Below are positions 26,413 to 35,176 of a DNA stretch of 64,000 nucleotides, one piece after another (positions within the stretch are counted from its first letter, which is position 1; each line of letters starts with the position of its first letter). Under the pieces are notes generated by a model. That model was not told where the DNA came from. It did not search any database and saw nothing but the letters and a program-made list of their open reading frames with translations. Origin of the DNA: an uncultured Sutterella sp. (GTDB lineage Bacteria; Pseudomonadota; Gammaproteobacteria; Burkholderiales; Burkholderiaceae_F); assembly GCA_900545275.1 (NCBI GenBank), contig UQYG01000002.1, positions 145,978 to 209,977 of the forward strand. Reading direction: 5' to 3'. A program made the translations under genes and the position numbers.

Positions 26413-28742
26413 GGCATCTCCTTTACGGGCCCGAGCTTCACGCCCTCGTCCGTGTCGATCAAAATGGGAATGCGTCCCTTGTAGAGCTTTCCGCCCGAAA
26501 GCGACGCGAAAAATTCCAAATTCGGGAGGCGCCCCAACCAGTCCCGCGGCACGATGTCGTCGCGCATGCCCGTCATGCGCTTTGTGACGGACGCCGAGAA
26601 GTTGGGCTTCACGTGCGCGGCGGCGCCCGTCGTGACGCCCACTTCGGTTTGCCAGAGCGTCGTCTTCCCGAAGGTCTCCGCCACGAAGTCCTGCGTCGCG
26701 CGGTCCTTCGTTCTCAAGGCGATCAGATTGTTGAGGTTTCCCAAGGCCATGCGCGCCTTCGCTTCGGACCCGAGGCGGTCGGCGAGGTCGGGAATCGTCT
26801 GCATCGCGACCGTCACGTGCACGCCCGCCTCCATCCCCTTGTTCAAAAGTTCAATGAGGGGCTCGTTGATCACGTTGAAGACTTCGTCCACGAAAAGCGA
26901 AATCCGTCCCACCGACGCCCCCGAGCGCTCCTCGTTGTAGCGCGCGCCCGCGAGCGCCGTGAGGTCGGCGAGAAGAATGCTCCCGAGCGCCGACGCCACC
27001 GTCGAATCGGGCAGTGCGTCGAGGCCCACGTAGAAGACCCCGCCCGCCCCGACGATCCCTTCGAGCGTCTCGACGTCGCGGGGATCGTCCGGGTCCTCGC
27101 GGTCGGGAGAAAGACTTTTGGCGAGGCTCCCCGCGGTGAGCATCGCCAGGACCGGCATCAGCGACGCCGTGATCTTCGCGTAGTGCTCCCGGTCGTGGCG
27201 GTAGGTGTCGATGAGGCGGTTCAAGACCGGCTCCGGATGTTCGGGCTTCACCGTCTCCTCCCAAAAGAGCGCCTTGGCGGAGAGTTCGGGATTGCGCTCG
27301 CCCCGCCGAAAGCCCTGCTCCGCGACTTCGTCGAGTTTCGAGCGCACGCGCGCGGGCCAGTCGACGGGCCCGAAGTCCGTCAGGTGCTTCGTGAGACACT
27401 CGTCGAGGAGCGCGTCGATCCCCGATTCGATCGTGTCGGCGAGTCGCCGAAGAGAAGGACGACGGTCGACAAAGAGCAGTCCCTCCACCACCACGAGCAC
27501 GGCCTGCCAGGCAAAGGACGAGAAGGCCCCCGAGGTGTCGGCGGGCATGACGGCCTTCACGCGGGTGGCGAGTTCCGTCGCGCGCGCGAAACTCCCGAAG
27601 GGATCGAACCGGATTCCGCGGTCGGGAAAGGCCGGATGAAATTCCCGGGGCTTGGCTCGCCCCGCCGCGCGGCAGGCGGCAAAGACCGCGTTTCGCAGTC
27701 GCTTCGAGGACTTCGGGTCGATTACGACCACGGGGTCTCCCCGCAGAATCGCCTGCCGAACGAGGTTCGTGAGCATCACGCCCTTTCCCGCCTGAGTCGT
27801 CCCCACGATCGCGGTCCCACCGCCCAAGGAGGACAAGGGCCGAAAGAGATCCCCTTCGTCGTCTCCGACGCCGTGGAGGACGGGCGAGCCCGTGTCTTCG
27901 GGTCCGAGCCCCTTTTCGCGCACGCCCACGAGCTTTCTCACGAAGGGCGAGACAAAGAGCGTCTCGGGGGCGACGGTCGAGAGTTCAAAGAGACGCTGCG
28001 CGTGAACGGGCGTCCAGAGAAAGCCGAGCCCCAGCCACAGGTCCTTGACGGGCGTCCCCGCGGCAAAGAGGGCGTCTTCGCCCGAAAGGACGCTCCGAAG
28101 CCGGGTGATCGCCGCCTCTTCGCGGGAAACGCCCGCCGGCGCAGGCCGCCCGTCCCTGCGGCTCCCCGCCCGAGCGGAAGTTTCCCGCATGTGCCGCATG
28201 CGAAGAACGAGGTCGCCCCACCCCATGAAGGCGGGGGCTTTCCCGGAGAGCTTCGCACGCCGACGCAGGAGAAGAACGACGTCGAGAAGCCTTGCGCACC
28301 CGAAGGCCCCGAGACCGAATCCGAGGGGTGCGGCCCAGGTCCCGTCCGCACCCCAGGCGTAGAAGGCGGCAAGCGCAAAAGCGGCCGCGACGACGCTTCC
28401 CTCCCAGGCGGGGCGCCAGAGCGCCAAGGCCCTCCCGTCGGGGTCGTTCGTGGCGTCCGCGCGCCCGAAAGGATTCGCCCGGGGACGAAGAAGATCCCTC
28501 CCCCACGCAAGAAAGGCGCGCTTTTCTTCCTTGGCAAAGGCCGCGAAGGAAGACTCTCCCACCGAGCACGGCGGATCCTTCTCTCCGGCCCCGATCCGCC
28601 CTTGCGAGACGCCCGGTGAATCCGACGCACGGTTCCTCCCTTCGCGATTCCCTTCGCGCCCGCCCTCCGGCACCCCATCCCGTTCCTCCTTCGAGGCCCC
28701 GAACGCCGCAGCGTTGTGCGGCAGCCGTACGTTTCGTCTCAC
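26409..28742 (-). CDS. traD: TraD-type conjugative coupling ATPase
   Basis: This 777-residue type IV coupling protein starts at a GTG at 28742, chosen because AAGGAG lies 8 bases upstream; long in-frame sequence before it has no initiation signal and would overlap traI. An Arg-rich soluble start is followed by membrane spans at about 117-160. Walker A is GTTQAGKG (about 314-321). Walker B is SLFVDEVFNV, then a conserved MEAGVHVTVAMQTIPDL segment. Such proteins bring the relaxase-DNA complex to the type IV secretion channel. It lies between the TraI-like gene and DUF4400, the usual ICE order. No type IV channel genes are in this window. Confidence 0.88.
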   Translation of the reverse strand: MRRNVRLPHNAAAFGASKEERDGVPEGGREGNREGRNRASDSPGVSQGRIGAGEKDPPCSVGESSFAAFAKEEKRAFLAWGRDLLRPRANPFGRADATNDPDGRALALWRPAWEGSVVAAAFALAAFYAWGADGTWAAPLGFGLGAFGCARLLDVVLLLRRRAKLSGKAPAFMGWGDLVLRMRHMRETSARAGSRRDGRPAPAGVSREEAAITRLRSVLSGEDALFAAGTPVKDLWLGLGFLWTPVHAQRLFELSTVAPETLFVSPFVRKLVGVREKGLGPEDTGSPVLHGVGDDEGDLFRPLSSLGGGTAIVGTTQAGKGVMLTNLVRQAILRGDPVVVIDPKSSKRLRNAVFAACRAAGRAKPREFHPAFPDRGIRFDPFGSFARATELATRVKAVMPADTSGAFSSFAWQAVLVVVEGLLFVDRRPSLRRLADTIESGIDALLDECLTKHLTDFGPVDWPARVRSKLDEVAEQGFRRGERNPELSAKALFWEETVKPEHPEPVLNRLIDTYRHDREHYAKITASLMPVLAMLTAGSLAKSLSPDREDPDDPRDVETLEGIVGAGGVFYVGLDALPDSTVASALGSILLADLTALAGARYNEERSGASVGRISLFVDEVFNVINEPLIELLNKGMEAGVHVTVAMQTIPDLADRLGSEAKARMALGNLNNLIALRTKDRATQDFVAETFGKTTLWQTEVGVTTGAAAHVKPNFSASVTKRMTGMRDDIVPRDWLGRLPNLEFFASLSGGKLYKGRIPILIDTDEGVKLGPVKEMP

Positions 28743-28855
28743 GATTCTTTCTCCTTTTCTCTCTCCGGGCCCCTTCGCGGAACACCGTCTTCTTCCGGCG
28801 GATGCGCGCCGCATTCTCTGCGGGCGATCCCCGCCGCGGTTTTCCTTCGACCGTC

Positions 28856-30961
28856 TCACCGCCCGAAGAACTCGCCCCGGACGGGAAGAAACCTTCCCCG
28901 TCCGGCAAAACCCGCCGCCGGCGGGGGCCAGGGCGCGTCTTCCTCCCGCCCGTCGGCATAGCGAAGTACGGGCCTCACAAAATGGGCGGCGATCATCACG
29001 CCCTCTTCCGCGTACGGAGCGGCGGCTTCGCGCGCCAGACGCCCCGCCCAAAAGCTGCGGACGCCCCGGTCGCGCATCGCCCGCTCGAGCCTTCCTTCGG
29101 GCCCGCCGGCGTCATCCGATTCGCGTCCCGCATCGTCCGTTGAGCCGCAGAGCGCGCCCGGCGGAGCAACCCCTTCCCCGTCGGCCCGTCCGCCCCTTTC
29201 CGCGACGCCCGGCGGCGGGACGCCCGCGCGCCCCGTCTCCAGGATTTCAGCCTCCCGTGCGGCGAGCGCGTCGCGCCGCCAGAAAAGCTCGCCCGGACGG
29301 TTTTGCACGAGCGCCCCCTTGTCGGAGAGCCAGCGAAGGAGCACCGGGGTCGACGGTCTTTTGAGGAGCCTCAGCGGCACGAACACTCCGAAGGCAGCGG
29401 CGTTCTGCGCGGGGTCGCCGCGATTGAGGTCCGCGAAGGCCCGCTCGAGCGCCCGCGCCAACGTCTCGGGCTCGCAAAGACCTTCGTTCACCGCCCAGGC
29501 AAAGCGCCCCGGCAGAACGCTTCGGGCCTCTTCCTCGAGCTCTTCGATTTCCCCCTTGTGGCGGTCTTCTGCAAGAAGCCGCCCGAGCGGGTCCGCAAAG
29601 AAGATTTCGGATACCTGCGCCGCGCGCATGCGGGCGGCTTCGAGGTAGCGCGCGCCGTCGCGAAGGAGGACGGCCTCGCAGAGTCGTCCCGAAACCTTGT
29701 CGGCGAGGCCGCCCTTTCGTCGGTCGGGCAATGCCGGAACGCGGATCAGAAAAAGCGCGCCCGCGTCCCCGCGGGTTTCGATCGTTCCGCTTTGCGCGAG
29801 AAGGCGCAGCCAGTCGTTCAGATCCTGCGGCATGCCTTCCCGCGAGGCGGGCGCCCCCGGGACCGAGGCGAGACCTTCCGTGAAGATCTTTGCGGGCGCG
29901 TCGGGCCAGAGCAGAAACACGCCTTCGACCCCGTGAAGGAGAACCCCGTCCGAATGCGGTCCGCAAAAGAGCCACGCTCCTTCGCGCACGGCCTCGAGCC
30001 ACGCCTCCTCCACCCAGTGCGCGAGCGCCGCACGCACGCCCGCGAAAGGGGCGTGCGCGTCGGAACCGATTCCGCCGTCCCGCCGTTTCCAGAGGACTTC
30101 AAAGACGGCGTCGCGAATGAGTCTCTCCAAAAACTTCGCTTCGTCCGAGCGCTGCGCCCGGGCTCGGGCGCGGCCCTCGAGAAGTTCCTCAAAGAGGGGG
30201 TCGTCGGTCAGCCACCGCCGAGTTCGGTCGGGAAGCCAGCAAAGATTGACCGCATCGGGTCCCGCGGTCGCGCTCGGGCTTCTTCTCACCGTAAAAAGAA
30301 CGTTTCCGGGCTTCGCGTCGCCCCCCGACTCGCGTCGGAGGGAAGCGTCGTCCGAGCCGCCGACGGCGGCGAGCGCAAAGCTGAGGAGCGCCTCGTCGCG
30401 GCGCCAGCGCCTGCCGCCCGCCTCCACCGTCAGGTCCGCGAGCCGGTTTTCTCCGTAGGCCAGGGCCGAGAGAAAAACAATCGTCTTCCAGCGTTCCCGA
30501 TGCCGACGTCTCGCGACGGGATCGAGCGCGAGCCCGAAGACCCGGGCGTCGAGCCTGCGAAGCGCCGCCAAGGCCGACTCGAGCCCGAAAAGAAAGAGGC
30601 CGCCCCTGCGCGCAAACGCTTCGTCGCGAAGGTCGGGGAGGTCTTCGACGAAGGCGGCCCAGCCGAGAAGCGCCGGAAGAAAATGCGTTTCAAAGAGCGC
30701 CCGGTCGGCCGAGGCGAGAAGCACCCGCTGCAGCGTTTCTCTGTGCCTTGCCACAATCGCGACGGGATCGACGGGCGCCCAGACGGGACGGCCTTCATCG
30801 TCCGACGCCCCCGGGTCTTGCGAAAGTCCTTCGACGTCCGGGCCGTCGACGCCGACGAAGCCCGAGAGACGGTCGGGCATTCGCCAACGGGCGACGAGGT
30901 CGGTGCCGAGCGTCCGGCGTACGGCCGATTTTCTTGCGGCGTAGAGTTCGGGTACCGTCAT
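28856..30961 (-). CDS. traI: TraI/MOBH-like protein lacking the HD catalytic residues
   Basis: This 701-residue protein is placed in the TraI_2 family by gene order and by the segments FLPALLGWAAFVEDLP (about 94-109), a glycine-containing GGLFLFGLE (120-128) and RLADLTVEAGGRRW (173-186). In MOBH relaxases these flank a His-rich motif and a His-Asp-x-Gly-Lys motif that bind the metals. Here the His-rich part reads EAFARRGG, the following His is Phe, and the HD motif reads Ala-Tyr-Gly-Glu-Asn-Arg. The segment after it is also shorter. The C-terminal half keeps the winged-helix-like region. Relaxase activity is therefore doubtful, though the frame is intact. The ATG at 30961 has no strong ribosome site. 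Confidence 0.7.
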   Translation of the reverse strand: MTVPELYAARKSAVRRTLGTDLVARWRMPDRLSGFVGVDGPDVEGLSQDPGASDDEGRPVWAPVDPVAIVARHRETLQRVLLASADRALFETHFLPALLGWAAFVEDLPDLRDEAFARRGGLFLFGLESALAALRRLDARVFGLALDPVARRRHRERWKTIVFLSALAYGENRLADLTVEAGGRRWRRDEALLSFALAAVGGSDDASLRRESGGDAKPGNVLFTVRRSPSATAGPDAVNLCWLPDRTRRWLTDDPLFEELLEGRARARAQRSDEAKFLERLIRDAVFEVLWKRRDGGIGSDAHAPFAGVRAALAHWVEEAWLEAVREGAWLFCGPHSDGVLLHGVEGVFLLWPDAPAKIFTEGLASVPGAPASREGMPQDLNDWLRLLAQSGTIETRGDAGALFLIRVPALPDRRKGGLADKVSGRLCEAVLLRDGARYLEAARMRAAQVSEIFFADPLGRLLAEDRHKGEIEELEEEARSVLPGRFAWAVNEGLCEPETLARALERAFADLNRGDPAQNAAAFGVFVPLRLLKRPSTPVLLRWLSDKGALVQNRPGELFWRRDALAAREAEILETGRAGVPPPGVAERGGRADGEGVAPPGALCGSTDDAGRESDDAGGPEGRLERAMRDRGVRSFWAGRLAREAAAPYAEEGVMIAAHFVRPVLRYADGREEDAPWPPPAAGFAGRGRFLPVRGEFFGR

Positions 30962-31157
30962 GAGCAAAAGCGGGAATCGGGGCCCGTTCGCCCCGGGTTT
31001 CAAAAAAAGTCGCCGCGTCGACGAGGCGGACTTTCGAGAGCGGGCTTTACGAATGAAAGCCTGCGCTTTCGAAAATCGGCGCCTTCGGGCGGCACCACCT
31101 CTCCCCGGTGAGAAAAGATCCCCCTCGGGAGGGAAAAGAAAAAAACAAAAGAACGAA

Positions 31158-31217
31158 GAGAAAAAGGCGCCGCGGACCTCCCCTTCTCCCCCGAGAGGGA
31201 AGAAGGAGAAGCCGCGG
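31158..31217 (-). terminator. Strong hairpin between the VWA and traI genes
   Basis: GCCGCGG / CCGCGGC brackets a further paired CTTCTCC / GGAGAAG stretch. On the minus strand the stem is followed by CCTTTTTCTC and, a little later, by a TTTTTTT run. It probably ends the MoxR-VWA transcript, making traI-traD-DUF4400 a separate unit. The surrounding gap 30962-31280 has no gene. Confidence 0.65.
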
Positions 31218-31280
31218 CTTTCCGAACGATGCGCACGAAATGCGCCGGAGTGCGGTTCCCGCCGGAACGCGAGAGTCCCG

Positions 31281-33170
31281 TCAGCTCCGCGCCGCCCGAA
31301 AGAGGCGCTTCATGAGCTTCAGGATGCCCTCGGGAACGCCCCGGACGTCCCGGGCGCGCTCGCAGTGGCGCCCCCAGATGTCCGCGGCGCCGCTCCCGAC
31401 GAGAAGCACGCCGAGTTCGATCCCGGCCGCTTCGACGTCTTCGGGAACGTGTCGGAGTTTCTCGCGCTCGAAATGCCCGTCCGTCAAAAGGATCAGGATT
31501 CTGCGCGTCTCCGGCCGCTCGAGAAGCCGCTGCGCGGTCGAGAGGAGCGCCGCCACGACGGGAGTGCCGCCGCAGCTCTCGCGCTCGGCCGTGCGCCGGG
31601 CGAAAGTCTCGGCCGACTCGCCGAAGGTCGTGACGACTTCGGCGGTGTAGCCGGCGTCTCCCGGAAAGAGCGCCGTCTCGACGGCGACGTTCGGGACCTT
31701 TCCCAGAACCGACGCGAGACGATAGCCCGCAGTCTTCACGAGCGCGAAGTCCTCTTCCGAGAGAGACCCCGAACTGTCGAGCAGAATCGAGACCGCGATC
31801 TCCACGCCCTGCGCCTCGTCCCAGACCGTAAAGACCCGGGCGTCGCCCACGGCGAGGCGGTCGAGTTCCCCGTCGTCGACGTCCCAGCCCGTCTCGGCCA
31901 GGCCCGCGGGAACGGGCACGCGCCGAAGAAGAAGATCTTCGAGCGCACCGTTCAAACGCGAGAGGTGCGAGAGCGTCCTTCGAAAGAGCCCGGCCGTCTC
32001 GGGGCGGCGTCGCGCGGGCGCCACGTCGCCCCCTGCGGGGACGAGCCCCGCATCGGCGGGCCAGAGCGCGCACTCGAGCCGGTCCATGCGCATCCACGAC
32101 TCCGCGCGAAAGACCGGACCGTCTTCGTAGGTCACGCGGTTGACGCCCTTGCGGGGGAGACCCGACGAGGCGTCCGTCTTGGCGTGCCCCGAACCCGCGA
32201 AGGCGGGACGGCCCGATCCCTCGAGAATCGAGAGGATGCGGTCGCGGCGCACGGCGTCGGACTCCCCGCGCGTTTCCTCGTAGCCCCAGGCCTCTCCGAA
32301 AAGAGACGGCTGATAGGGCTCACCCCCGCCAACGGATCCGGCCTTCCCTTCGTCCGCGCCTTTTTGCGGAGGCGCGAGCGTTTCGGCGAAGTTCGAAAGG
32401 AGCGCCGCCATGCGCAGGGCGAGTCCCACGGCGTCTCCGGTCGAAGAGAGGGGCCAGGCCGAGAAGACGAGGCGGTCGAGCCGAAGCTTTTCGTCTTCGG
32501 TGAAGATCACCCCCATCTCCCGCTCGAGCCACTCGAGGTCCCGCGCGACGACGGTGAGGCCGAGCTCGCGCTCCCAAAGGCGCGCGAGGTAGTAGAGCTT
32601 CACGACGTCGTGCGGGGGCCGCCCCGGCACGTCTTCAACGAAGCGGCTCATCCCCGCGGCCTGAAGCGCGAGGTAGAGGGCTTCGCGAAGAATCCCGTAG
32701 CCCGCGTACGCGGCGCTCGTCAACGCGTCCACCCGAACGTCCTCGAAAAGGTTCGCCCACTCGAAAACGCAGGCGGGCGCATTCTTCACCGCCGCTCCGC
32801 GAAGGAGCGAGAAGTCCGAATGCACGACGTGCCCGCGCTCGTGCAGTCCGTGTCCGTAAACGAACACGGGAGCGAGCGGATTTCCGAAGTCGATCGGTCC
32901 CAACCAGACGGTCTTGCCGTCGGTGGCGGGACGGGACGTGAACCTCACCGAGAGCCCCTCTTTTCGGCACGCGGCCGAAAGAACGAGAGGCGCGGCCTCG
33001 CGCAGCACCCGGCCCTTGGCGGCTTCCGTCCGGAAGACCCGCCCTGCGGCCTCGGCGCCCTGCGCGCAGTCGTTTTTGCCGATGCGGTTCAGAACCGTCA
33101 CGTCGACGGCGTTTTTGCGCCGGGCTGCGCCGGCACGCTTTTTGCCCGTAAGGGCGCGGAATCGACTCAT
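31281..33170 (-). CDS. VWA-domain protein with an N-terminal HExxH zincin-like domain (CobT/DUF2201-like)
   Basis: This is a 629-residue soluble protein. The N-terminal half carries HERGH (110-114), an exact HExxH zinc-protease motif, followed 30 residues on by NLFEDVRVD, which may give the third ligand. The C-terminal von Willebrand A domain (about 460-600) has a complete metal-ion-dependent adhesion site: DSSGS (465-469), Ser-Cys-Gly-Gly-Thr (about 532-536) and LTDG (about 562-565). VWA/zincin proteins of this type work with MoxR/CobS-type AAA+ ATPases, and one is encoded directly upstream. Comparable pairs are carried by some ICEs and large plasmids, with unknown role. Confidence 0.8.
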   Translation of the reverse strand: MSRFRALTGKKRAGAARRKNAVDVTVLNRIGKNDCAQGAEAAGRVFRTEAAKGRVLREAAPLVLSAACRKEGLSVRFTSRPATDGKTVWLGPIDFGNPLAPVFVYGHGLHERGHVVHSDFSLLRGAAVKNAPACVFEWANLFEDVRVDALTSAAYAGYGILREALYLALQAAGMSRFVEDVPGRPPHDVVKLYYLARLWERELGLTVVARDLEWLEREMGVIFTEDEKLRLDRLVFSAWPLSSTGDAVGLALRMAALLSNFAETLAPPQKGADEGKAGSVGGGEPYQPSLFGEAWGYEETRGESDAVRRDRILSILEGSGRPAFAGSGHAKTDASSGLPRKGVNRVTYEDGPVFRAESWMRMDRLECALWPADAGLVPAGGDVAPARRRPETAGLFRRTLSHLSRLNGALEDLLLRRVPVPAGLAETGWDVDDGELDRLAVGDARVFTVWDEAQGVEIAVSILLDSSGSLSEEDFALVKTAGYRLASVLGKVPNVAVETALFPGDAGYTAEVVTTFGESAETFARRTAERESCGGTPVVAALLSTAQRLLERPETRRILILLTDGHFEREKLRHVPEDVEAAGIELGVLLVGSGAADIWGRHCERARDVRGVPEGILKLMKRLFRAARS

Positions 33171-33192
33171 TTCGTCTCTCCGTCAAAAAAGA

Positions 33193-33336
33193 AAGGGACC
33201 CTGCGGAAGGGCCGCGCCGAAAGTTCGGCGCGGACGCGTCTCCGCAAAAGTCCCCTTGGGTTTCACACTGTGCTTCTTTCGGACCCGAAGGTCCGGACGG
33301 CTTGCGCGCGGGCCGTTTGGAAACGGCCCCGCGCAC
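33193..33336. other. Two strong hairpins between the MoxR and VWA genes
   Basis: CCGCGCCG / CGGCGCGG (around 33211-33232, nested within an outer CTGCGGA / TCCGCAA pairing) and GGCCGTTT / AAACGGCC flanked by GCGCG / CGCGC (around 33305-33334) lie in the 218-base gap. There is no long T-run. They could stabilise or attenuate the mRNA. Confidence 0.5.
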
Positions 33337-33388
33337 TCTTCATGGAGGCTTCATGACGCTTCTCCTTTGACGAAACGCCTCTTCGCCC

Positions 33389-34441
33389 TCAGGCGAAGGC
33401 CGGCGGTTCGACGCCGCAGAGCACGCGCTTGCGCGCTTCGTCGATGAAGTTTCCGAACGTGGCGACAAAGAGCGTCTCCACGGCCTCGCGCTCCACTGCG
33501 CCCAAGGCTTCCGAAAAAGCCAGGCGCACGGCGCCGCGCACGGGATCGTTCATCCTCCCCGCCTCGCCGAGAAGGAGAGAGCAGAGAATGTCCCGAACCC
33601 GTCGGAGCACGCGGTGACTCACCGCCACGGACGCGTTCTCGAAGGCCATGCTCGTCTTCTTCGCCGCGGCGCGGCTGTCCGCACCGACGCGGGCGAGCCG
33701 AACGCAGAGTTCCGAGAGCACTTCGTCGGGGAGAGCCGACTTCCAGTCGCGGCGAAGCGTTGCGACGAGAAGCGCGGTCTCCTCGTACTCGTTCAGGCCC
33801 TCCATGCGGAGGTGCCAGAAACGGTCCACCGTCGAGCGGTCCTGCAGCCTTCGGCCGAGAAACCCCTCGTCGGCGGCTTCGCCCGAAGCGCCGCGCGTGT
33901 TGTCGGTGATGATCACCCGGGCTTCCGGATGACGCGGCAGAACCCGGCCCACCTGATCGAGCTCGAGCGGCAGTCCCTCGAGGATGTCATTGCACGACAC
34001 CCAGAGTTCGGGACCCGCACAGGAGAACTCGTTGATGAGCAGAACCCAGCCGTAGCGCCAACAGAGCGCGGCGGGACCGTCGACCCAGCGCATCCCCTTT
34101 TCATCCATGACCCAGCGGCCGATCAGCTCGCGCCGATCCATGCGGGGCCGGGCCATGACGGAGACGACGGGCATGCCGAGACGCGCGCAGAATTGACACG
34201 CCGAGCTCGATTTGCCCGCGCCCGTAGGGCCCGAGATGTAGAGGGGTTCGGCTTCGGCAAATCTCCACCAGAGGGAGAGCTGACCGAAGACGTCGTGGGA
34301 GAAGAAGTGTGAAGGATTGACGGAGGGAATGCGGTGTCTTTCGACATCGCTTCGTTCGTCCAATGAATAGCCTCGGCAAGGAGGATACGGGGTCAGATGA
34401 GCACCGAATTCGCTTGCCGGCACAAGGCGGCTTTGAAGCAT
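33389..34441 (-). CDS. MoxR/CobS-type AAA+ ATPase
   Basis: This 350-residue protein has Walker A GPTGAGKS (71-78), a Walker B-like VLLINEF (133-139) in which the usual Asp is Asn but the catalytic Glu is kept, and sensor 1 TDNT (179-182). An arginine-rich Gly-Arg-Arg-Leu-Gln-Asp-Arg-Ser-Thr-Val-Asp-Arg segment follows near 200. MoxR ATPases remodel partner proteins together with VWA proteins; the partner is encoded next. AAGGAG stands 9 bases before the ATG at 34441. It is the first gene of the block, so expression of the pair probably starts here. Confidence 0.85.
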   Translation of the reverse strand: MLQSRLVPASEFGAHLTPYPPCRGYSLDERSDVERHRIPSVNPSHFFSHDVFGQLSLWWRFAEAEPLYISGPTGAGKSSSACQFCARLGMPVVSVMARPRMDRRELIGRWVMDEKGMRWVDGPAALCWRYGWVLLINEFSCAGPELWVSCNDILEGLPLELDQVGRVLPRHPEARVIITDNTRGASGEAADEGFLGRRLQDRSTVDRFWHLRMEGLNEYEETALLVATLRRDWKSALPDEVLSELCVRLARVGADSRAAAKKTSMAFENASVAVSHRVLRRVRDILCSLLLGEAGRMNDPVRGAVRLAFSEALGAVEREAVETLFVATFGNFIDEARKRVLCGVEPPAFA

Positions 34442-34767
34442 GAAGGTTTTCTCCTTAGTCAAAAAGAAAAAAGAAAACCTCGGGGACGCACGTCCCCTTT
34501 GAAGCCGCTTTGAGCCTGTGGGACAGCGCCCACGAGGCAGCTAATAGACAAGAACTTCTTCCGCCTTGAACGCGTCCGACGGACGAGTCGCGGGAGAAAG
34601 AAGCCGTTGTGGAAGGTGGAAATCCGTTTCGGGCGAGGAGCCCGTTTTTTTTAGAACGTGCGCCGATTTCCTTTGCGTCCGTTCGCTTGGTGAAGCGGGA
34701 TCCATTTTGCCTGAAGTTGAGGGAAAACGGTGCAGAGGGTTTTCCCTTGGTAAAGAAATACAATGGC
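34442..34767. promoter_or_regulatory. Upstream region of the MoxR-VWA unit with a palindrome
   Basis: No gene is seen in 326 bases. A 9-base inverted repeat AGGGAAAAC / GTTTTCCCT with a 10-base spacer lies at 34720-34747 and could be an operator. CGGGC / GCCCG followed by eight T on the plus strand (34630-34652) is a weak plus-strand terminator. Confidence 0.4.
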
Positions 34768-34803
34768 AAGAGCCGCCGAAAGACGTCGCGGCGGCTCTTT
34801 TCG
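34768..34803. terminator. Bidirectional terminator next to an autotransporter scrap
   Basis: AAGAGCCGCC / GGCGGCTCTT forms a 10-base-pair stem with T-rich flanks. It lies just past the stop of the minus-strand autotransporter remnant at 34826 and was probably its terminator. Confidence 0.65.
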
Positions 34804-34825
34804 TTACGGGACAATCCCGGTCTTG

Positions 34826-34942
34826 TTACCTAGCGTAGCGGGCACCCGTGTTGAAGGCGTAATGATCCTTCACTTCACCGCCCGTCGAACGTTCCAGTTC
34901 GCCGTAGAAGGCGGTTTTGTCCGTCGGACGAAACTGGAATCC
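34826..34942 (-). pseudogene. 3' remnant of an autotransporter beta-barrel
   Basis: The frame ends Gly-Ala-Arg-Tyr-Ala-Arg-stop after DKTAFYGELERSTGGEVKDH, the terminal two strands of a typical autotransporter barrel (compare the end of the gene at 63493). The final aromatic residue is replaced by Arg. Upstream the frame continues but is no longer autotransporter-like, and no signal peptide is present. Confidence 0.65.
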
Positions 34943-35104
34943 GACGCCGCGAGTCCGCGGGCCGTCGACCTCGGTCTCAAGGGGTCTGCGGGAGACCGTC
35001 GGGGCGTCTCGGGCGCAGCCGCCCTCACCTGCCGATTCTGACGACGGGAAGGAGCGGTTCTCCGGCAACCGCAGCGCCCGGCGGTTTCTTTCGTCGGGCG
35101 CCGG

Positions 35105-35147
35105 CAAAAAGAAATCCGCGCCGGCGAATGAACCGACGGCGCGGATT
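35105..35147 (-). terminator. Terminator of the dcuC-iadA operon
   Basis: A perfect 11-base-pair stem (AATCCGCGCCG and complement) with a 13-base loop is followed on the minus strand by TCTTTTTG, 30 bases past the iadA stop. Confidence 0.85.
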
Positions 35148-35176
35148 GTTCCTTCAGACGAAAGTCCGAACCGGGA

